Shown piece after piece: positions 19,486 to 28,184 of a DNA stretch of 64,000 nt. Numbering within the stretch: the stretch's first letter is position 1; the number at the start of each line of letters is the position of its first letter. The stretch is from Klebsiella pneumoniae. GTDB taxonomy: Bacteria; Pseudomonadota; Gammaproteobacteria; Steroidobacterales; Steroidobacteraceae. Made by a program: the position numbers and the translations under genes. The DNA is taken from contig CAMCBU010000006.1 of NCBI GenBank assembly GCA_945873095.1, forward strand, positions 26,385 to 90,384. The letters run 5' to 3'. The notes below the pieces were generated by a model, which made no database searches, was not told the origin of the DNA, and saw only the letters and a list, made by a program, of their open reading frames with translations.

Positions 19486-20103
19486 GTGTTCGATTTGAGC
19501 GACTGCGTGCCGCTCGCCGCTCGGGCGGCTTTGCGACGGGAACTGCGGCGGCGTCGAGCCTCGCTGTCGCAGTCGGAACGCGCAGCGGCGCACCGCCAAG
19601 TCGCACGGCACCTCGCGAGACTCGGCCGGCTCCGACCGGGCTTGCGTGTCGGCATCTACCTGCCCATCGGCGGTGAGTTCGATACGACGCCACTGCTTGA
19701 ACTCTTGCGCCGACGCCGTTGTGTCGCCTACCTCCCTCGCATCACCACCGCGCGCGCGCAGCGGATGACGTTCGCGCGAGTGACGCCGAATCTTCGGCGA
19801 AATCGGCACGGTATCCTCGAGCCGAAGGGGCACACCCACACACCCGCACAAGACCTAGATCTGATCTTGCTGCCCTTGGTGGGATTCGATGCACACGGCC
19901 ACCGCTTGGGCAGCGGTGCAGGCTATTACGACCGTGCGCTGTGTTTTCGTCGCCGACGAAGCTACTGGCGCGGGCCCACACTCATCGGCATCGCTTACGA
20001 ATGCCAACGAGTCGCTGCACTCGCAGCAAGACCCACCGACATTCCGCTCGATGCGGTCATCACCGAACGTGGAATCGCATTCTTCATCGGAGAAATTACA
20101 TGA
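19486..20103 (+). CDS. fau: 5-formyltetrahydrofolate cyclo-ligase
   Basis: A 205-residue ATP-dependent 5-formyl-THF cyclo-ligase (YgfA/MTHFS), returning 5-formyl-THF to the one-carbon pool. Recognisable elements are LRRELRRRRASLS, GIYLPIGGEFDTTPLL, the LLPLVGFDAHGHRLGSGAGYYDRAL motif region and IGIAYECQ. The start is uncertain: GTG at 19486 has its AGGGAG virtually adjacent, whereas TTG at 19495 is eight bases from it. It lies directly downstream of 6S RNA, a conserved arrangement, and is probably co-transcribed from the 6S promoter. The stop overlaps the EVE gene start. Confidence 0.92.
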   Translation: MFDLSDCVPLAARAALRRELRRRRASLSQSERAAAHRQVARHLARLGRLRPGLRVGIYLPIGGEFDTTPLLELLRRRRCVAYLPRITTARAQRMTFARVTPNLRRNRHGILEPKGHTHTPAQDLDLILLPLVGFDAHGHRLGSGAGYYDRALCFRRRRSYWRGPTLIGIAYECQRVAALAARPTDIPLDAVITERGIAFFIGEIT

Positions 20104-20564
20104 AGTATTGGCTGATGAAGTCTGAACCGTCGACATTCAGCATCGACGATCTTGCCAGCGCACCCCGCCGGACGACCTGCTGGGACGGCGTGCGCAACTA
20201 CCAGGTGCGAAACATGCTGCGCGACGAGATGGTCGTCGGCGATCTCGCCTTCATGTACCACTCGAGTTGCGACGAGCCGGGCATCGTCGGCGTGATTGAA
20301 ATCGCGAAGCCGGGTTATCCCGATCACACCGCCTTCGATCGCAAGCACGAGCACTACGATGCGGCGTCGCAGCCCGAAGCGCCGCGTTGGTACATGGTCG
20401 ACGTGCGCTTGAAACAGCGTTTTTCTCGAGTGATTTCGCTCGATGAGCTGCGTCGTCACGAGTCGAAACAACTGCGCGAGATGTTGCTCTTGAAGCGCGG
20501 CAATCGTCTTTCGATCACACCCGTCGATGCATCGCACTGGAAGTTCATCCTGTCGCTGCAGTGA
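20100..20564 (+). CDS. EVE-domain protein (thymocyte nuclear protein 1 type)
   Basis: A 154-residue EVE-domain protein. The PUA-like fold is indicated by MKYWLMKSEPSTFSIDDL, WDGVRNYQVRNMLRD, VGDLAFMYHSSCDEPGIVG and the C-terminal LLLKRGNRLSITPVD. EVE domains are linked to recognition of modified nucleic-acid bases, but the ligand of this one is unknown. It overlaps fau by four bases (ATGA), a conserved gammaproteobacterial pairing. Confidence 0.93.
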   Translation: MKYWLMKSEPSTFSIDDLASAPRRTTCWDGVRNYQVRNMLRDEMVVGDLAFMYHSSCDEPGIVGVIEIAKPGYPDHTAFDRKHEHYDAASQPEAPRWYMVDVRLKQRFSRVISLDELRRHESKQLREMLLLKRGNRLSITPVDASHWKFILSLQ

Positions 20565-20582
20565 GCAGCGCTGACCGCTTGC

Positions 20583-20610
20583 TTGTTTTTTGCAATCGCG
20601 TGTATATACT
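20583..20610 (+). promoter_or_regulatory. promoter for the Lys/Ala microprotein
   Basis: TTGTTT (20583-20588), 16-base spacer and TATACT (20605-20610) about 35 bases before the microprotein ATG. Only three of six -35 positions match, but the -10 is good and overlaps a TATATA tract in otherwise GC-rich DNA. The predicted leader is about 28 bases and includes the SD. Confidence 0.55.
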
Positions 20611-20644
20611 CGCTCTCGGACTAACCCGTAACTGGAGAAATACA

Positions 20645-20713
20645 ATGGCTAAGGCCAAAAAGAAAGCTAAGGCGAAAGCTAAGGCTAAGAAGAAGGTCGC
20701 CAAGAAGAAGTAA
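20645..20713 (+). CDS. 22-residue Lys/Ala-rich basic microprotein
   Basis: A very short frame, ATG to TAA, of 22 residues with only Met, Ala, Lys and one Val: MAKAKKKAKAKAKAKKKV followed by AKKK. It has no acidic residue and a charge near +13. TGGAG lies seven bases upstream of the ATG, a promoter-like pair precedes it, and an intrinsic terminator stands 62 bases downstream. The signals are those of a real, separately transcribed gene. Composition resembles the tails of histone H1-like nucleoid proteins, so nucleic-acid or ribosome binding is a guess. I cannot assign a family. Confidence 0.65.
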   Translation: MAKAKKKAKAKAKAKKKVAKKK

Positions 20714-20774
20714 GACTCTTCGTGAGTCTCGGCGAGTGGGATGAGAATCGCATTCGCTGTCTTCTGAAAGACAA

Positions 20775-20808
20775 GAAGGTGCCCGCGCAAGCGGGCATCT
20801 TCTTTTTT
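20775..20808 (+). terminator. intrinsic terminator after the microprotein gene
   Basis: A 12-bp stem with one G-T wobble (GAAGGTGCCCGC with GCGGGCATCTTC) and a GCAA tetraloop, followed by six T residues. It ends 17 bases before the rpiA start codon and isolates the microprotein unit from rpiA. Confidence 0.9.
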
Positions 20809-20824
20809 GCCCGAGGAAAATCGC

Positions 20825-21484
20825 ATGAATCACGCTGATAACGGTAAGCAAGCAGCAGCGCTCGCAGCACTGCGCTATCTCGAGGACGGCATGGTGATCG
20901 GCGTTGGCACCGGCTCGACGGTCAATCACTTCATCGATGCGCTTGCGCCCTGGCGTGATCGCCTGAAGGGTGCCGTGTCGAGCTCGGATAGCTCCACCAG
21001 CCGTTTGCGTTCGATCGGTATCGAGGTCGTCGACCTCAACCGGACGGGTGATCTTGAACTCTACGTTGATGGCGCGGACGAGACGGATCGGCATCGTCGA
21101 CTCATCAAGGGCGGCGGCGGCGCACTCACCCGCGAGAAAATCGTTGCGGCCGCATCGCGTCGCTTCGTCTGCATCGTCGATGAGAGCAAGGTGGTCGATG
21201 TGCTCGGTCGCTTTCCGCTGCCGGTCGAAGTGATTCCGATGGCACGCTCGTATGTGTCGCGGCAAATGGTGAAGCTCGGTGGGCAACCGCTGTGGCGCGA
21301 GAACGTGGTCACCGACAACGGCAATCAGATCATCGACGTGCACGGACTGACGATCCTCGATCCGATCGCGCTCGAGAACAGCATCAACGGTATCGCCGGC
21401 GTCGTCGCTGTTGGTCTGTTTGCAAGGCGCGCCGCCGATGTCGTCCTGGTGGGCGGTCCGAGCGGCGTTCGTACCCTCGACTGA
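20825..21484 (+). CDS. rpiA: ribose-5-phosphate isomerase A
   Basis: A 219-residue RpiA interconverting ribose-5-phosphate and ribulose-5-phosphate in the pentose phosphate pathway. Motifs are [13 protein letters not shown] (phosphate loop), [18 protein letters not shown] with the catalytic Asp region, [14 protein letters not shown] (catalytic Lys) and [11 protein letters not shown]. The ATG at 20825 has GAGG eight bases upstream; it lies just beyond the microprotein terminator. A hairpin terminator follows the stop. Confidence 0.96.
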   Translation: MNHADNGKQAAALAALRYLEDGMVIGVGTGSTVNHFIDALAPWRDRLKGAVSSSDSSTSRLRSIGIEVVDLNRTGDLELYVDGADETDRHRRLIKGGGGALTREKIVAAASRRFVCIVDESKVVDVLGRFPLPVEVIPMARSYVSRQMVKLGGQPLWRENVVTDNGNQIIDVHGLTILDPIALENSINGIAGVVAVGLFARRAADVVLVGGPSGVRTLD

Positions 21485-21509
21485 GCGCAGCGCCAACCCC
21501 CGCAACGCA

Positions 21510-21540
21510 CAAGGCCCGCATCGCTGCGGGCCTTGTCGGT
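21510..21540 (+). terminator. hairpin terminator after rpiA
   Basis: An 11-bp perfect stem (21510-21520 with 21525-21535) and TCGC loop. The downstream side on the plus strand is GTCGG then TTTT, so the T-run is four to five bases late. It separates rpiA from the convergent tRNA-Gln and could act weakly in both directions. Confidence 0.65.
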
Positions 21541-21542
21541 TT

Positions 21543-21616
21543 TGGCTGGGGGACTAGGATTCGAACCTAGGTAAACGGAGTCAGAGTCCGTTGTCCTACC
21601 GCTAGACGATCCCCCA
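21543..21616 (-). tRNA. tRNA-Gln (anticodon CUG)
   Basis: A 74-base tRNA with encoded CCA. The acceptor stem TGGGGGA pairs with TCCCCCA. The D-loop contains AGCGGTAGG. The anticodon stem ACGGA/TCCGT encloses the loop CTCTGAC, whose anticodon CTG reads CAG (Gln). The T-loop is GTTCGAATC. It lies 39 bases downstream of rpsI on the same strand with no clear promoter of its own, so it may be processed from the rplM-rpsI message. Confidence 0.97.
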
Positions 21617-21655
21617 AAAACGGTGGCCGTGACGGCAGTCCGTGCACCTGCGCGA

Positions 21656-22045
21656 TTAGCGCTTGGAGTACTGCGGTCCGCGACGAGCCTTGCGACGACC
21701 GACCTTCTTGCGCTCGACTTCGCGAGCATCGCGGGTTACGAAACCCGCTGCACGCAACGGACGACGCAGGGTCTCGTCGAATTCGATCAACGCACGAGTG
21801 ATGCCCTGACGGATCGCACCCGCCTGACCGGTGATGCCACCGCCGGCGACGGTGACCTTCACGTCAAAACGCTCGGTCGTCTCGGTCAACTCCAAGGGCT
21901 GACGGACGATCATGCGGCCCGTCTCACGTCCGAAGAACACGTCGATCGGGCGATCGTTGATGGTGATCTTGCCGGAGCCGGGCTTCAAATGAACCCGAGC
22001 GGTGGAGGTCTTGCGACGGCCGGTGCCGTAATTCGTAGCGGGCAT
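21656..22045 (-). CDS. rpsI: ribosomal protein S9
   Basis: A 129-residue 30S protein S9. [38 protein letters not shown] and the C-terminal [17 protein letters not shown] tail reaching the P site are intact. It follows rplM by 13 bases, the universal rplM-rpsI pair. Confidence 0.98.
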   Translation of the reverse strand: MPATNYGTGRRKTSTARVHLKPGSGKITINDRPIDVFFGRETGRMIVRQPLELTETTERFDVKVTVAGGGITGQAGAIRQGITRALIEFDETLRRPLRAAGFVTRDAREVERKKVGRRKARRGPQYSKR

Positions 22046-22058
22046 TCGATAGTTCCTG

Positions 22059-22487
22059 TCAGATGTTCAAAGGCTTCGGCTGTTGCGCCGAGTGCGGATG
22101 CTGATCGCCCGCGAAAACATGCAGCTTACGATACATGCGACGACCGAGGATGGTCTTCGGCAGCATGCCCTTGATGGCGAACTGCAGCACGCGCTCCGGA
22201 TGCTCCTTCAAGAGCTTCTCCAACGCGATCGACTTGATGCCGCCGATGGCGCCGGTGTGGTGGTAGTAGATCTTGTCGGTGAGTTTCGCACCGGTGACCT
22301 TCACCTGCTCGGCGTTGACCACGACGATGTGATCGCCCATGTCGACGTGCGGGCTGTAATCGGCCTTGTGCTTGCCCTTCAGGCGCAGCGCAATCTGCGA
22401 CGCCAGACGGCCGAGGGTTTTACCCTTGGCGTCGACGACGAACCAATCACCGCGTACGGTCGCGGGTTTTGCAAATACCGTGCTCAT
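22059..22487 (-). CDS. rplM: ribosomal protein L13
   Basis: A 142-residue 50S protein L13. It contains the [16 protein letters not shown] motif, [28 protein letters not shown] and the [15 protein letters not shown] signature. The ATG at 22487 was chosen from the [16 protein letters not shown]-terminus. A 70-base leader contains a CCCCG/CGGGG hairpin (22516-22530); L13 autoregulation by leader binding is known in E. coli, but the equivalent is not proven here. Confidence 0.98.
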   Translation of the reverse strand: MSTVFAKPATVRGDWFVVDAKGKTLGRLASQIALRLKGKHKADYSPHVDMGDHIVVVNAEQVKVTGAKLTDKIYYHHTGAIGGIKSIALEKLLKEHPERVLQFAIKGMLPKTILGRRMYRKLHVFAGDQHPHSAQQPKPLNI

Positions 22488-22557
22488 GTTCCAAGCTCTC
22501 CGACTGCGGCGGGCGCCCCGAATGGCGGGGTACCGCAAGTCCCGAAAAAGGCGCGAG

Positions 22558-22586
22558 AGTGTACGTGACCCGCCCCGGCTTTGCAA
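22558..22586 (-). promoter_or_regulatory. promoter of rplM-rpsI
   Basis: On the minus strand TTGCAA (22581-22586), a 17-base spacer and TACACT (22558-22563). The predicted start is near 22551, giving a leader of about 64 bases. The rest of the 216-base divergent interval up to coq7 shows no ORF or other structured element that I recognise. Confidence 0.7.
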
Positions 22587-22703
22587 AACCCTCCCGACTC
22601 GGCCGGCTGGACGACCCCTCGACCCCCACCTCCGGTGCCGCGCAGCCATTTTGCCCAAGGACCCTAAAGCCGCGCCGCGCCCGGCCGTAACAACCACTGA
22701 GAT

Positions 22704-23345
22704 ATGAGCAAACCCATGCAACAACCCCTCGACAACCTGCTGATCACCCTCGATCGAGCCCTGCGCTCGGTGCTGGCCTCGCCGGTCGCCGCAAGGCCCA
22801 TGCCCGGCGCGGATCTGCCCGAGCCCAGCTTATCGGCGGCGGAGCGACGCGAATCAGCCAAGCTGATGCGGGTCAACCACGCCGGCGAAATCGCAGCCCA
22901 GGCGCTCTACCACGGTCAGGCCGCTTTCGCACAACGCCCGCAAGTGCGGACGATGCTGCTGCAGGCGGCTCGTGAGGAGGCCGATCACCTCGCGTGGTGC
23001 GAACAGCGCCTGCGGGAACTCGGTTCGCGTCCGAGCGTGCTCGGCCCGCTCTGGTACGCCGGCTCGTTCGCTATCGGCGCAGCCGCTGCGGTCGCCGGTG
23101 ATCGCATCAGTCTCGGCTTCGTGAGCGAAACCGAAAAACAAGTCGAAGGCCACATCGACAATCATCTGCAGCGCTTGCCGCAGGCCGATACGCGCAGTCG
23201 CGCCGTGCTCGAAGTCATGCGCGGCGACGAGATCGCCCATGGCGCAGCCGCACGCGACGCCGGCGGGACCGAGTTACCGCCGCCCGCTCGCGATGCGATG
23301 CATGCGACGGCCAAGCTCATGACGAGCACGAGTTATTGGCTTTGA
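22704..23345 (+). CDS. coq7: 3-demethoxyubiquinol 3-hydroxylase (Coq7)
   Basis: A 213-residue di-iron carboxylate hydroxylase for the C6 step of ubiquinone synthesis, replacing the flavoprotein UbiF of E. coli. Iron ligands are visible as the Glu of [19 protein letters not shown], the ExxH of REEADHLAW, the Glu of [11 protein letters not shown] and the ExxH of MRGDEIAHG. It is a peripheral membrane protein. It completes a UbiH plus UbiI-like plus Coq7 set in this window. A CRP-like gene follows 27 bases downstream. Confidence 0.95.
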   Translation: MSKPMQQPLDNLLITLDRALRSVLASPVAARPMPGADLPEPSLSAAERRESAKLMRVNHAGEIAAQALYHGQAAFAQRPQVRTMLLQAAREEADHLAWCEQRLRELGSRPSVLGPLWYAGSFAIGAAAAVAGDRISLGFVSETEKQVEGHIDNHLQRLPQADTRSRAVLEVMRGDEIAHGAAARDAGGTELPPPARDAMHATAKLMTSTSYWL

Positions 23346-23372
23346 CCGCCCCTTCGTAACGGAGATACCACC

Positions 23373-24179
23373 ATGCTGCCCAACCACAAACCTGCCAACG
23401 CGAATCTGGTTCGACCCGTCTCGAGCACGCCGGGCTTGCGCAGTGCCGTGGTTCCGCAGCGTCCGCTCGGGCCGCCGCCCAAACCCGTCGCCGCCGCACC
23501 GAAACCGATCTCGCCGATGCAACGGTTCATCGACATCGGCGTGAAGCGACAGGTTGCCTCGCGCACGGTGCTCGTCCGTGGCGGTGAACCGCCTGATGTG
23601 CTCTTTCTCGTGGTGTCTGGCTCGGTCGAAGTGGTGATCGAGGATGACCAAGGCAAGCAGATGGTGCTCGGCTACCTCAGCAAGGGTGAATTCTTTGGCA
23701 CCATGGTTTCGCTCGGCACCGAGCCCGGGCGCAGCATGTTCGTCCGCGCCCGCGGTCGCGCCGAAATCGCCGAAATGCGTTACGCGCGCTTCCAGCAATT
23801 GGCGGCCGAGCAGCCCATGCTCGCACTCGAGCTCGCCTCGCAATTGGCCGAGCGACTCGAGCATGCCACGCGCAAACTGCGCGATCTCGCCTTCGTCGAC
23901 GTCAGCGGACGCATCGAGCGCAGCCTGCGCGAACTCTGTGACGAGCCCGACGCGATGACCCATCCCGATGGCATGCAGATTCGTGTCTCCCGACAGGAAC
24001 TGGCACGACTCGTCGGTTGCTCGCGAGAGATGGCCGGACGTGTACTGAAATCACTCGAGAACGAGGGGGTCTTGCGCGCAAGCGGCAAGACGGTCGTGCT
24101 GCTCGGTTTCAGACCCGCGAAGCTGAGTCAGCCCGCGGCAACGACGGCCGAGCGCATGTCACGCACGGTCGCCGCGTAA
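23373..24179 (+). CDS. CRP/FNR-family regulator with altered cyclic-nucleotide pocket
   Basis: A 268-residue CRP homologue. Residues 1-45 form a Pro-rich, low-complexity extension (about 38 residues longer than E. coli CRP). Residues 50-165 form the cyclic-nucleotide-binding barrel, then a C-helix with [10 protein letters not shown], and a winged helix with [20 protein letters not shown]. The recognition residues equivalent to CRP Arg180, Glu181 and Arg185 are kept (Arg218, Glu219, Arg223). Of the cAMP contacts, Arg82 and Ser83 are kept (Arg120, Ser121), but Glu72 is Thr110, Thr127 is Ala165 and Ser128 is Thr166. The ligand may not be cAMP. SD GGAG precedes the ATG. Confidence 0.9.
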   Translation: MLPNHKPANANLVRPVSSTPGLRSAVVPQRPLGPPPKPVAAAPKPISPMQRFIDIGVKRQVASRTVLVRGGEPPDVLFLVVSGSVEVVIEDDQGKQMVLGYLSKGEFFGTMVSLGTEPGRSMFVRARGRAEIAEMRYARFQQLAAEQPMLALELASQLAERLEHATRKLRDLAFVDVSGRIERSLRELCDEPDAMTHPDGMQIRVSRQELARLVGCSREMAGRVLKSLENEGVLRASGKTVVLLGFRPAKLSQPAATTAERMSRTVAA

Positions 24180-24802
24180 TCGCGGCTGCCGAAGATCGCG
24201 GAGCCCGCGACGAACGTATCGGCGCCGGCAGCCGCAACAGCGCCGATGTTGTCCGTCTTGATGCCGCCATCGACTTCGAGACGAATCTCACGACCTGTCG
24301 CATCGATGCGTTCACGCACCGCCCGAATCTTCGCGAGAGTCGACGGAATAAACGACTGGCCACCGAAGCCCGGGTTCACCGACATCAACAAAACCAGATC
24401 GATGTGCTCGAGCGTGTGATCGAGCCATGCGAGCGGCGTAGCCGGGTTGAGCACGAGCCCCGGACGACAGCCGGCTTCGCGGATGAGGCCGATGGTGCGA
24501 TCGACATGCTCGCTCGCCTCGGGATGGAAGCTGATCCAGTTGGCGCCGGCGCGCGCGAAGTCGCCCACTAATCGATCGACGGGCCGCACCATCAAATGCA
24601 CATCGATCGGCGCTTGGATGCCGTGCTGACGCAGCGCTTCGCACACGAGTGGCCCGACCGTGAGGTTGGGGACATAGTGGTTGTCCATCACGTCGAAGTG
24701 AATGACATCGGCGCCGGCTGCGAGCACGGCGTTGACCTCGTCACCCAAGCGCGCGAAGTCCGCCGAGAGTATCGAAGGCGCGATCCACGGTGAGAGCTTC
24801 AT
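24128..24802 (-). CDS. rpe: ribulose-phosphate 3-epimerase
   Basis: A 224-residue TIM-barrel epimerase of the pentose phosphate pathway. [55 protein letters not shown] and the [13 protein letters not shown] segment supply the substrate and metal-binding residues. The ATG at 24802 overlaps the djlA stop (ATGA). The 3' end overlaps the convergent CRP-like gene by 52 bases, so both C-terminal regions are encoded by the same DNA. Confidence 0.96.
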   Translation of the reverse strand: MKLSPWIAPSILSADFARLGDEVNAVLAAGADVIHFDVMDNHYVPNLTVGPLVCEALRQHGIQAPIDVHLMVRPVDRLVGDFARAGANWISFHPEASEHVDRTIGLIREAGCRPGLVLNPATPLAWLDHTLEHIDLVLLMSVNPGFGGQSFIPSTLAKIRAVRERIDATGREIRLEVDGGIKTDNIGAVAAAGADTFVAGSAIFGSRDYAATVRDMRSAVVAAG

Positions 24803-25884
24803 GACTTGATTCCTCGATTCTCGCGTATCACGTTCCACGCTTCGATGATCTGCTGGGTGCGCTGCTGCGCGTGCGCCAACATCGACTCCGGCAAACCGTT
24901 GGCCTTGAGCTTATCAGGGTGGTTGCGCGAGAGCTGGCGTCGGTAGGCTTTGGACAGTTCAGCAGGGCCGGCCGAGGCAGGCAAACCCAGCACCTCGTAA
25001 GCCTCGGCGAGCGACATACGTGCCGCGGTCGCCGGGCGTGCACCACCGCTGCTGCGGGCGCGCTGCTGCTCGGCGCCCCGACGGGTCTTGCGCGCCGAGT
25101 CGGCACCGGCCCCCGACGACGGGTCGCGTGGCTCGTCCGTCGTTCGGCCCGAGCCCGGTCGATTCCAATCTGCCGCATCACCGCGGTTGCCACGCGCGCG
25201 ATAGCGAATCCGCAGCGCCGCCTCGAGATGCGCGAACTCGAGACCCGCCACACCGAGCATCGCGGCCACTTTGGTCAACAACGGTCGCGCCGGACCACGC
25301 AAATCCGAACCACCGATCGCCGCACGGATTTGAATTTCGAGAAACGTGCCGAGCATATCGGGACGACCCGCACACGCACGCCGCAGCGCCATCACGGCGC
25401 GCGAGATGTCGTAGCCTGACTGCTTGCCGAGATTGAAGCGCTCGATCGCGCGCGCGGTTTGCGTGGCATCGAGCTGGAAATCCTGCATGACGGCGCGTGC
25501 CGCGCGGATGTCTTGCTCCGACACGCGACCGTCGCATTTGGCGACGTGCCCCATGACCTCGAAGGTCGTATCAAAGAATCGCTCACCGACCTGCTGCGGT
25601 GCGTCCGCCATCGCAGCGGACTCTGCTGCACCCTGCTCCTGCGCGAACGGATCGCCGTCTTCGACGTGATGGAACGACTGGGCTCGCGGCTTGGAAGACG
25701 GCGCCGTGGGAGCAGACGAGGCCGACTGCGAGGGCGGCGTTTTACCGGCGGCGGATCCATCACCCTGACTTCCAGCGACCTTGTCGTCGACGAGATGACC
25801 CGCCAACACGCCGAGCGCGGCACCGACCGGACCACCGACCAGCATGCCGACAGCACCGCCGACGAGTTTCCCGCTCCACTGCAT
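24799..25884 (-). CDS. djlA: DjlA-type membrane-anchored J-domain co-chaperone
   Basis: A 361-residue DjlA-like protein. The N-terminal Gly-rich hydrophobic segment [19 protein letters not shown] (residues 7-25) is the single membrane anchor. Residues about 100-225 form a TerB-like domain ([19 protein letters not shown]). A low-complexity linker follows, and a C-terminal J domain (about 290-361) has [20 protein letters not shown] and the HPD motif in [12 protein letters not shown]. It stimulates DnaK ATPase. No SD is seen; TAGTAT lies six bases before the ATG. It is coupled to rpe by a four-base overlap. Confidence 0.9.
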   Translation of the reverse strand: MQWSGKLVGGAVGMLVGGPVGAALGVLAGHLVDDKVAGSQGDGSAAGKTPPSQSASSAPTAPSSKPRAQSFHHVEDGDPFAQEQGAAESAAMADAPQQVGERFFDTTFEVMGHVAKCDGRVSEQDIRAARAVMQDFQLDATQTARAIERFNLGKQSGYDISRAVMALRRACAGRPDMLGTFLEIQIRAAIGGSDLRGPARPLLTKVAAMLGVAGLEFAHLEAALRIRYRARGNRGDAADWNRPGSGRTTDEPRDPSSGAGADSARKTRRGAEQQRARSSGGARPATAARMSLAEAYEVLGLPASAGPAELSKAYRRQLSRNHPDKLKANGLPESMLAHAQQRTQQIIEAWNVIRENRGIKS

Positions 25885-25890
25885 GCTGCA

Positions 25891-25896
25891 ATACTA
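25891..25896 (-). promoter_or_regulatory. -10-like hexamer six bases before djlA
   Basis: TAGTAT on the minus strand, ending six bases before the djlA ATG, with TTGCCG 19 bases upstream as a poor -35. The gene has no SD, so a leaderless transcript is possible. The match is weak. Confidence 0.3.
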
Positions 25897-25940
25897 CCAA
25901 TCCCCGGCGCAGGGCCGGCAACTCGACGAGAATCATCCGC

Positions 25941-26840
25941 GTGCAATCGACTCCCTTAGTGCATACCACCCACCTGCGCCACCTGCCGCTGCTGCACCGC
26001 GGCAAGGTTCGAGACATTTACGACATCGATGCCGGTCATATGCTGATCGTGACGACGGATCGCCTCTCCGCCTTCGACGTCGTGCTGTCAGACCCGATTC
26101 CCCACAAAGGCCAGGTACTAACGGAGATTTCCGATTTTTGGTTCAAGCGCACGAGCTCGATCGTGCCGAACCAATTGTCCGCTCGTAGCCCCGACGAGTT
26201 GCCACTCGATGCCGACGAACGCGATCAACTTCGCGGCCGCGCGATCATCGTTCGCAAGCTCAAGGCGCTGCCCCTCGAAGCGGTGGTGCGCGGTTATTTG
26301 ATCGGTTCCGGCTGGAAAGACTACAAAGCCACCGGTCATGTCTGCGGAATCAAGCTGCCTGCAGGCCTCGCCTTGGCGGAACGCTTGCCCGCGCCGCTCT
26401 TCACACCCGCGAGCAAAGCGCCCGCTGGCCAGCATGACGAGAACATCCGCTACGAGGACGTCGAGGCTTTGATCGGTGCCCCGATGGCGGCGCAGGTGCG
26501 CGAGACGGCGCTCGCGCTCTATGAATTCGCTGCCCGTCACGCGCGCGATCGCGGGATCATCATCGCCGACACCAAGTTCGAATTCGGTCTCGATGCCCTG
26601 GGTCGACTGACGTTGATCGACGAAGTCTTAACACCCGATTCGTCGCGCTTCTGGCCAGCCGATACCTACCGAGTCGGCATCAGCCCGCCGTCATTCGACA
26701 AGCAGTTCGTACGTGATTATCTCGAAACGCTCGATTGGGACAAACGCGCACCGGCACCGAAGCTGCCCGCTGACATCATCGAGAAAACGAGCGAGAAGTA
26801 TCAGGAAGCGTTGCGCAGACTCACTCGCCCGCAATCGTAA
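25941..26840 (+). CDS. purC: SAICAR synthase
   Basis: A 299-residue phosphoribosylaminoimidazole-succinocarboxamide synthase of purine synthesis, of the longer type seen in many proteobacteria and yeast. [77 protein letters not shown] motifs are intact. GTG at 25941 is chosen by family alignment; a second GTG at 25959 is possible and no strong SD distinguishes them. The 3' end overlaps pmbA by 20 bases in convergent orientation. Confidence 0.94.
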   Translation: MQSTPLVHTTHLRHLPLLHRGKVRDIYDIDAGHMLIVTTDRLSAFDVVLSDPIPHKGQVLTEISDFWFKRTSSIVPNQLSARSPDELPLDADERDQLRGRAIIVRKLKALPLEAVVRGYLIGSGWKDYKATGHVCGIKLPAGLALAERLPAPLFTPASKAPAGQHDENIRYEDVEALIGAPMAAQVRETALALYEFAARHARDRGIIIADTKFEFGLDALGRLTLIDEVLTPDSSRFWPADTYRVGISPPSFDKQFVRDYLETLDWDKRAPAPKLPADIIEKTSEKYQEALRRLTRPQS

Positions 26841-28167
26841 ATTCGCCGACCCAGATCGAGCCGACGCGCACGCCACCGCGCGCATCGACGTCGCTACCGA
26901 TTGCCTGTAGGCCTGCGAAGAGATTTTTGAGATTGCCGGCAATGGTCACCTCGTGCACCGGATAGGCGATCTCGCCGCCTTCGATCCAGAAGCCGGTGGC
27001 ACCGCGCGAATAGTCGCCCGTTACCCCATTGACGCCCTGACCCATGAGTTCGGTGACGAGCAAGCCTCGACCCATACGCTGCAGCAAGCTCGCTTGGTCA
27101 GCTTGATCGACACTCGCATCGACCATGAGGTTGTGCAGACCACCCGCGTGACCCGTGCTCACGAGGCCGAGTTTGCGCGCGCTGTAGCTGCCGAGCAGAT
27201 ACCCATCGACGACGCCATCGCGAACGAGCTCACGATCAACCGTGCGCACGCCCTCGCTGTCGAAATTGCTGCTGGCAACACCTTTGAGCAGGTGCGGTCG
27301 CTCGTGCATCTGCAGCCACTTTGGGAAGATCCGCTCACCGGCAGCACCGAGTAAAAAGCTCGCCTTGCGATACTGGGCGGAACCTCGGATCGCACCAATG
27401 AAATGACCAATGAAACCGCGCGCTACCTCCGGCGCCAATATCACCTGTGCCGGACCCGTCGGCAGACGCCGTGCACCGAGTCGCGCGATGGCGCGCCGAC
27501 CGGCACGACGACCCACCAGCTCTGCCGCCTCCAGATCGCGCGGATCGCGCGCCGAGGTGTACCAATAATCGCGCTGCATATCCTCGCCCGACTGGGCGAG
27601 CAACACACAGCTCAGCGAGTGGCTCGTGCCGCAGTCGCCGGAGAGGAACCCGAGCGTGTTGCCATAAACTCGCACCCCACGCTGACTGCTGACCGAGGCA
27701 CCCTCGGAATTGCTCAAGCGCGTATCGACCGCGCGACCTGCCGCTTCGCACTCGCGGGCGAGCTCGATGGCCGAGTCGGCGGACAACTCCCACGGGAAAT
27801 CGAGTTGCAGATCACGGAATTGCGTCTGCAACAATGCCGGATCGGCTAAGCCCGCGAACTCATCCTCGGCCGTATGCCGCGCGATCGCGCAGGCCTTGGC
27901 CACCATGTCCTCGACCGATTGCGCCGACAAGTCACCCGTGCTCGCCGAACCCTTGCGGTGACCGAAATACACCGTGATACCGAGCGCACGATCGCGTTGA
28001 TATTCGACCGTCTCGACTTCGCCGAGGCGCACCGACACCGAGAGCCCCTGTTGCAGACTCGCATCGGCCTCGGCTTGGGTTACACCGGCTCGACGTGCGG
28101 CATCGAGAGCCCGCGAGACGACGTCTTTGAGTTCGGGAATACGCGATGCGTCGACTTGCTGTGACAT
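26821..28167 (-). CDS. pmbA: metalloprotease PmbA (TldE)
   Basis: A 448-residue TldE/PmbA protein, partner of TldD in a heterodimeric metalloprotease involved in processing of microcin-type peptides and degradation of unfolded peptides. The segments [64 protein letters not shown] region and [14 protein letters not shown] are typical. TldE lacks the metal-binding motif of TldD, as expected. The ATG at 28167 has no SD; TACAAT lies eight bases upstream. tldD is encoded separately at 30.2-31.6 kb. Confidence 0.95.
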   Translation of the reverse strand: MSQQVDASRIPELKDVVSRALDAARRAGVTQAEADASLQQGLSVSVRLGEVETVEYQRDRALGITVYFGHRKGSASTGDLSAQSVEDMVAKACAIARHTAEDEFAGLADPALLQTQFRDLQLDFPWELSADSAIELARECEAAGRAVDTRLSNSEGASVSSQRGVRVYGNTLGFLSGDCGTSHSLSCVLLAQSGEDMQRDYWYTSARDPRDLEAAELVGRRAGRRAIARLGARRLPTGPAQVILAPEVARGFIGHFIGAIRGSAQYRKASFLLGAAGERIFPKWLQMHERPHLLKGVASSNFDSEGVRTVDRELVRDGVVDGYLLGSYSARKLGLVSTGHAGGLHNLMVDASVDQADQASLLQRMGRGLLVTELMGQGVNGVTGDYSRGATGFWIEGGEIAYPVHEVTIAGNLKNLFAGLQAIGSDVDARGGVRVGSIWVGEFTIAGE

Positions 28168-28175
28168 GAGGCAGA

Positions 28176-28181
28176 ATTGTA
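28176..28181 (-). promoter_or_regulatory. -10 element of a candidate leaderless promoter for pmbA
   Basis: TACAAT on the minus strand, eight bases before the pmbA ATG and inside the 17-base gap to the divergent yjgA ATG. No convincing -35 is visible; any -35 would lie within the yjgA coding region. Confidence 0.4.
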
Positions 28182-28184
28182 GCC

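Noticed and set aside
22488..22557. Proven L13 autoregulatory leader
   Set aside because: Only a short 5-bp hairpin is visible and I cannot match it to a known L13-binding motif.
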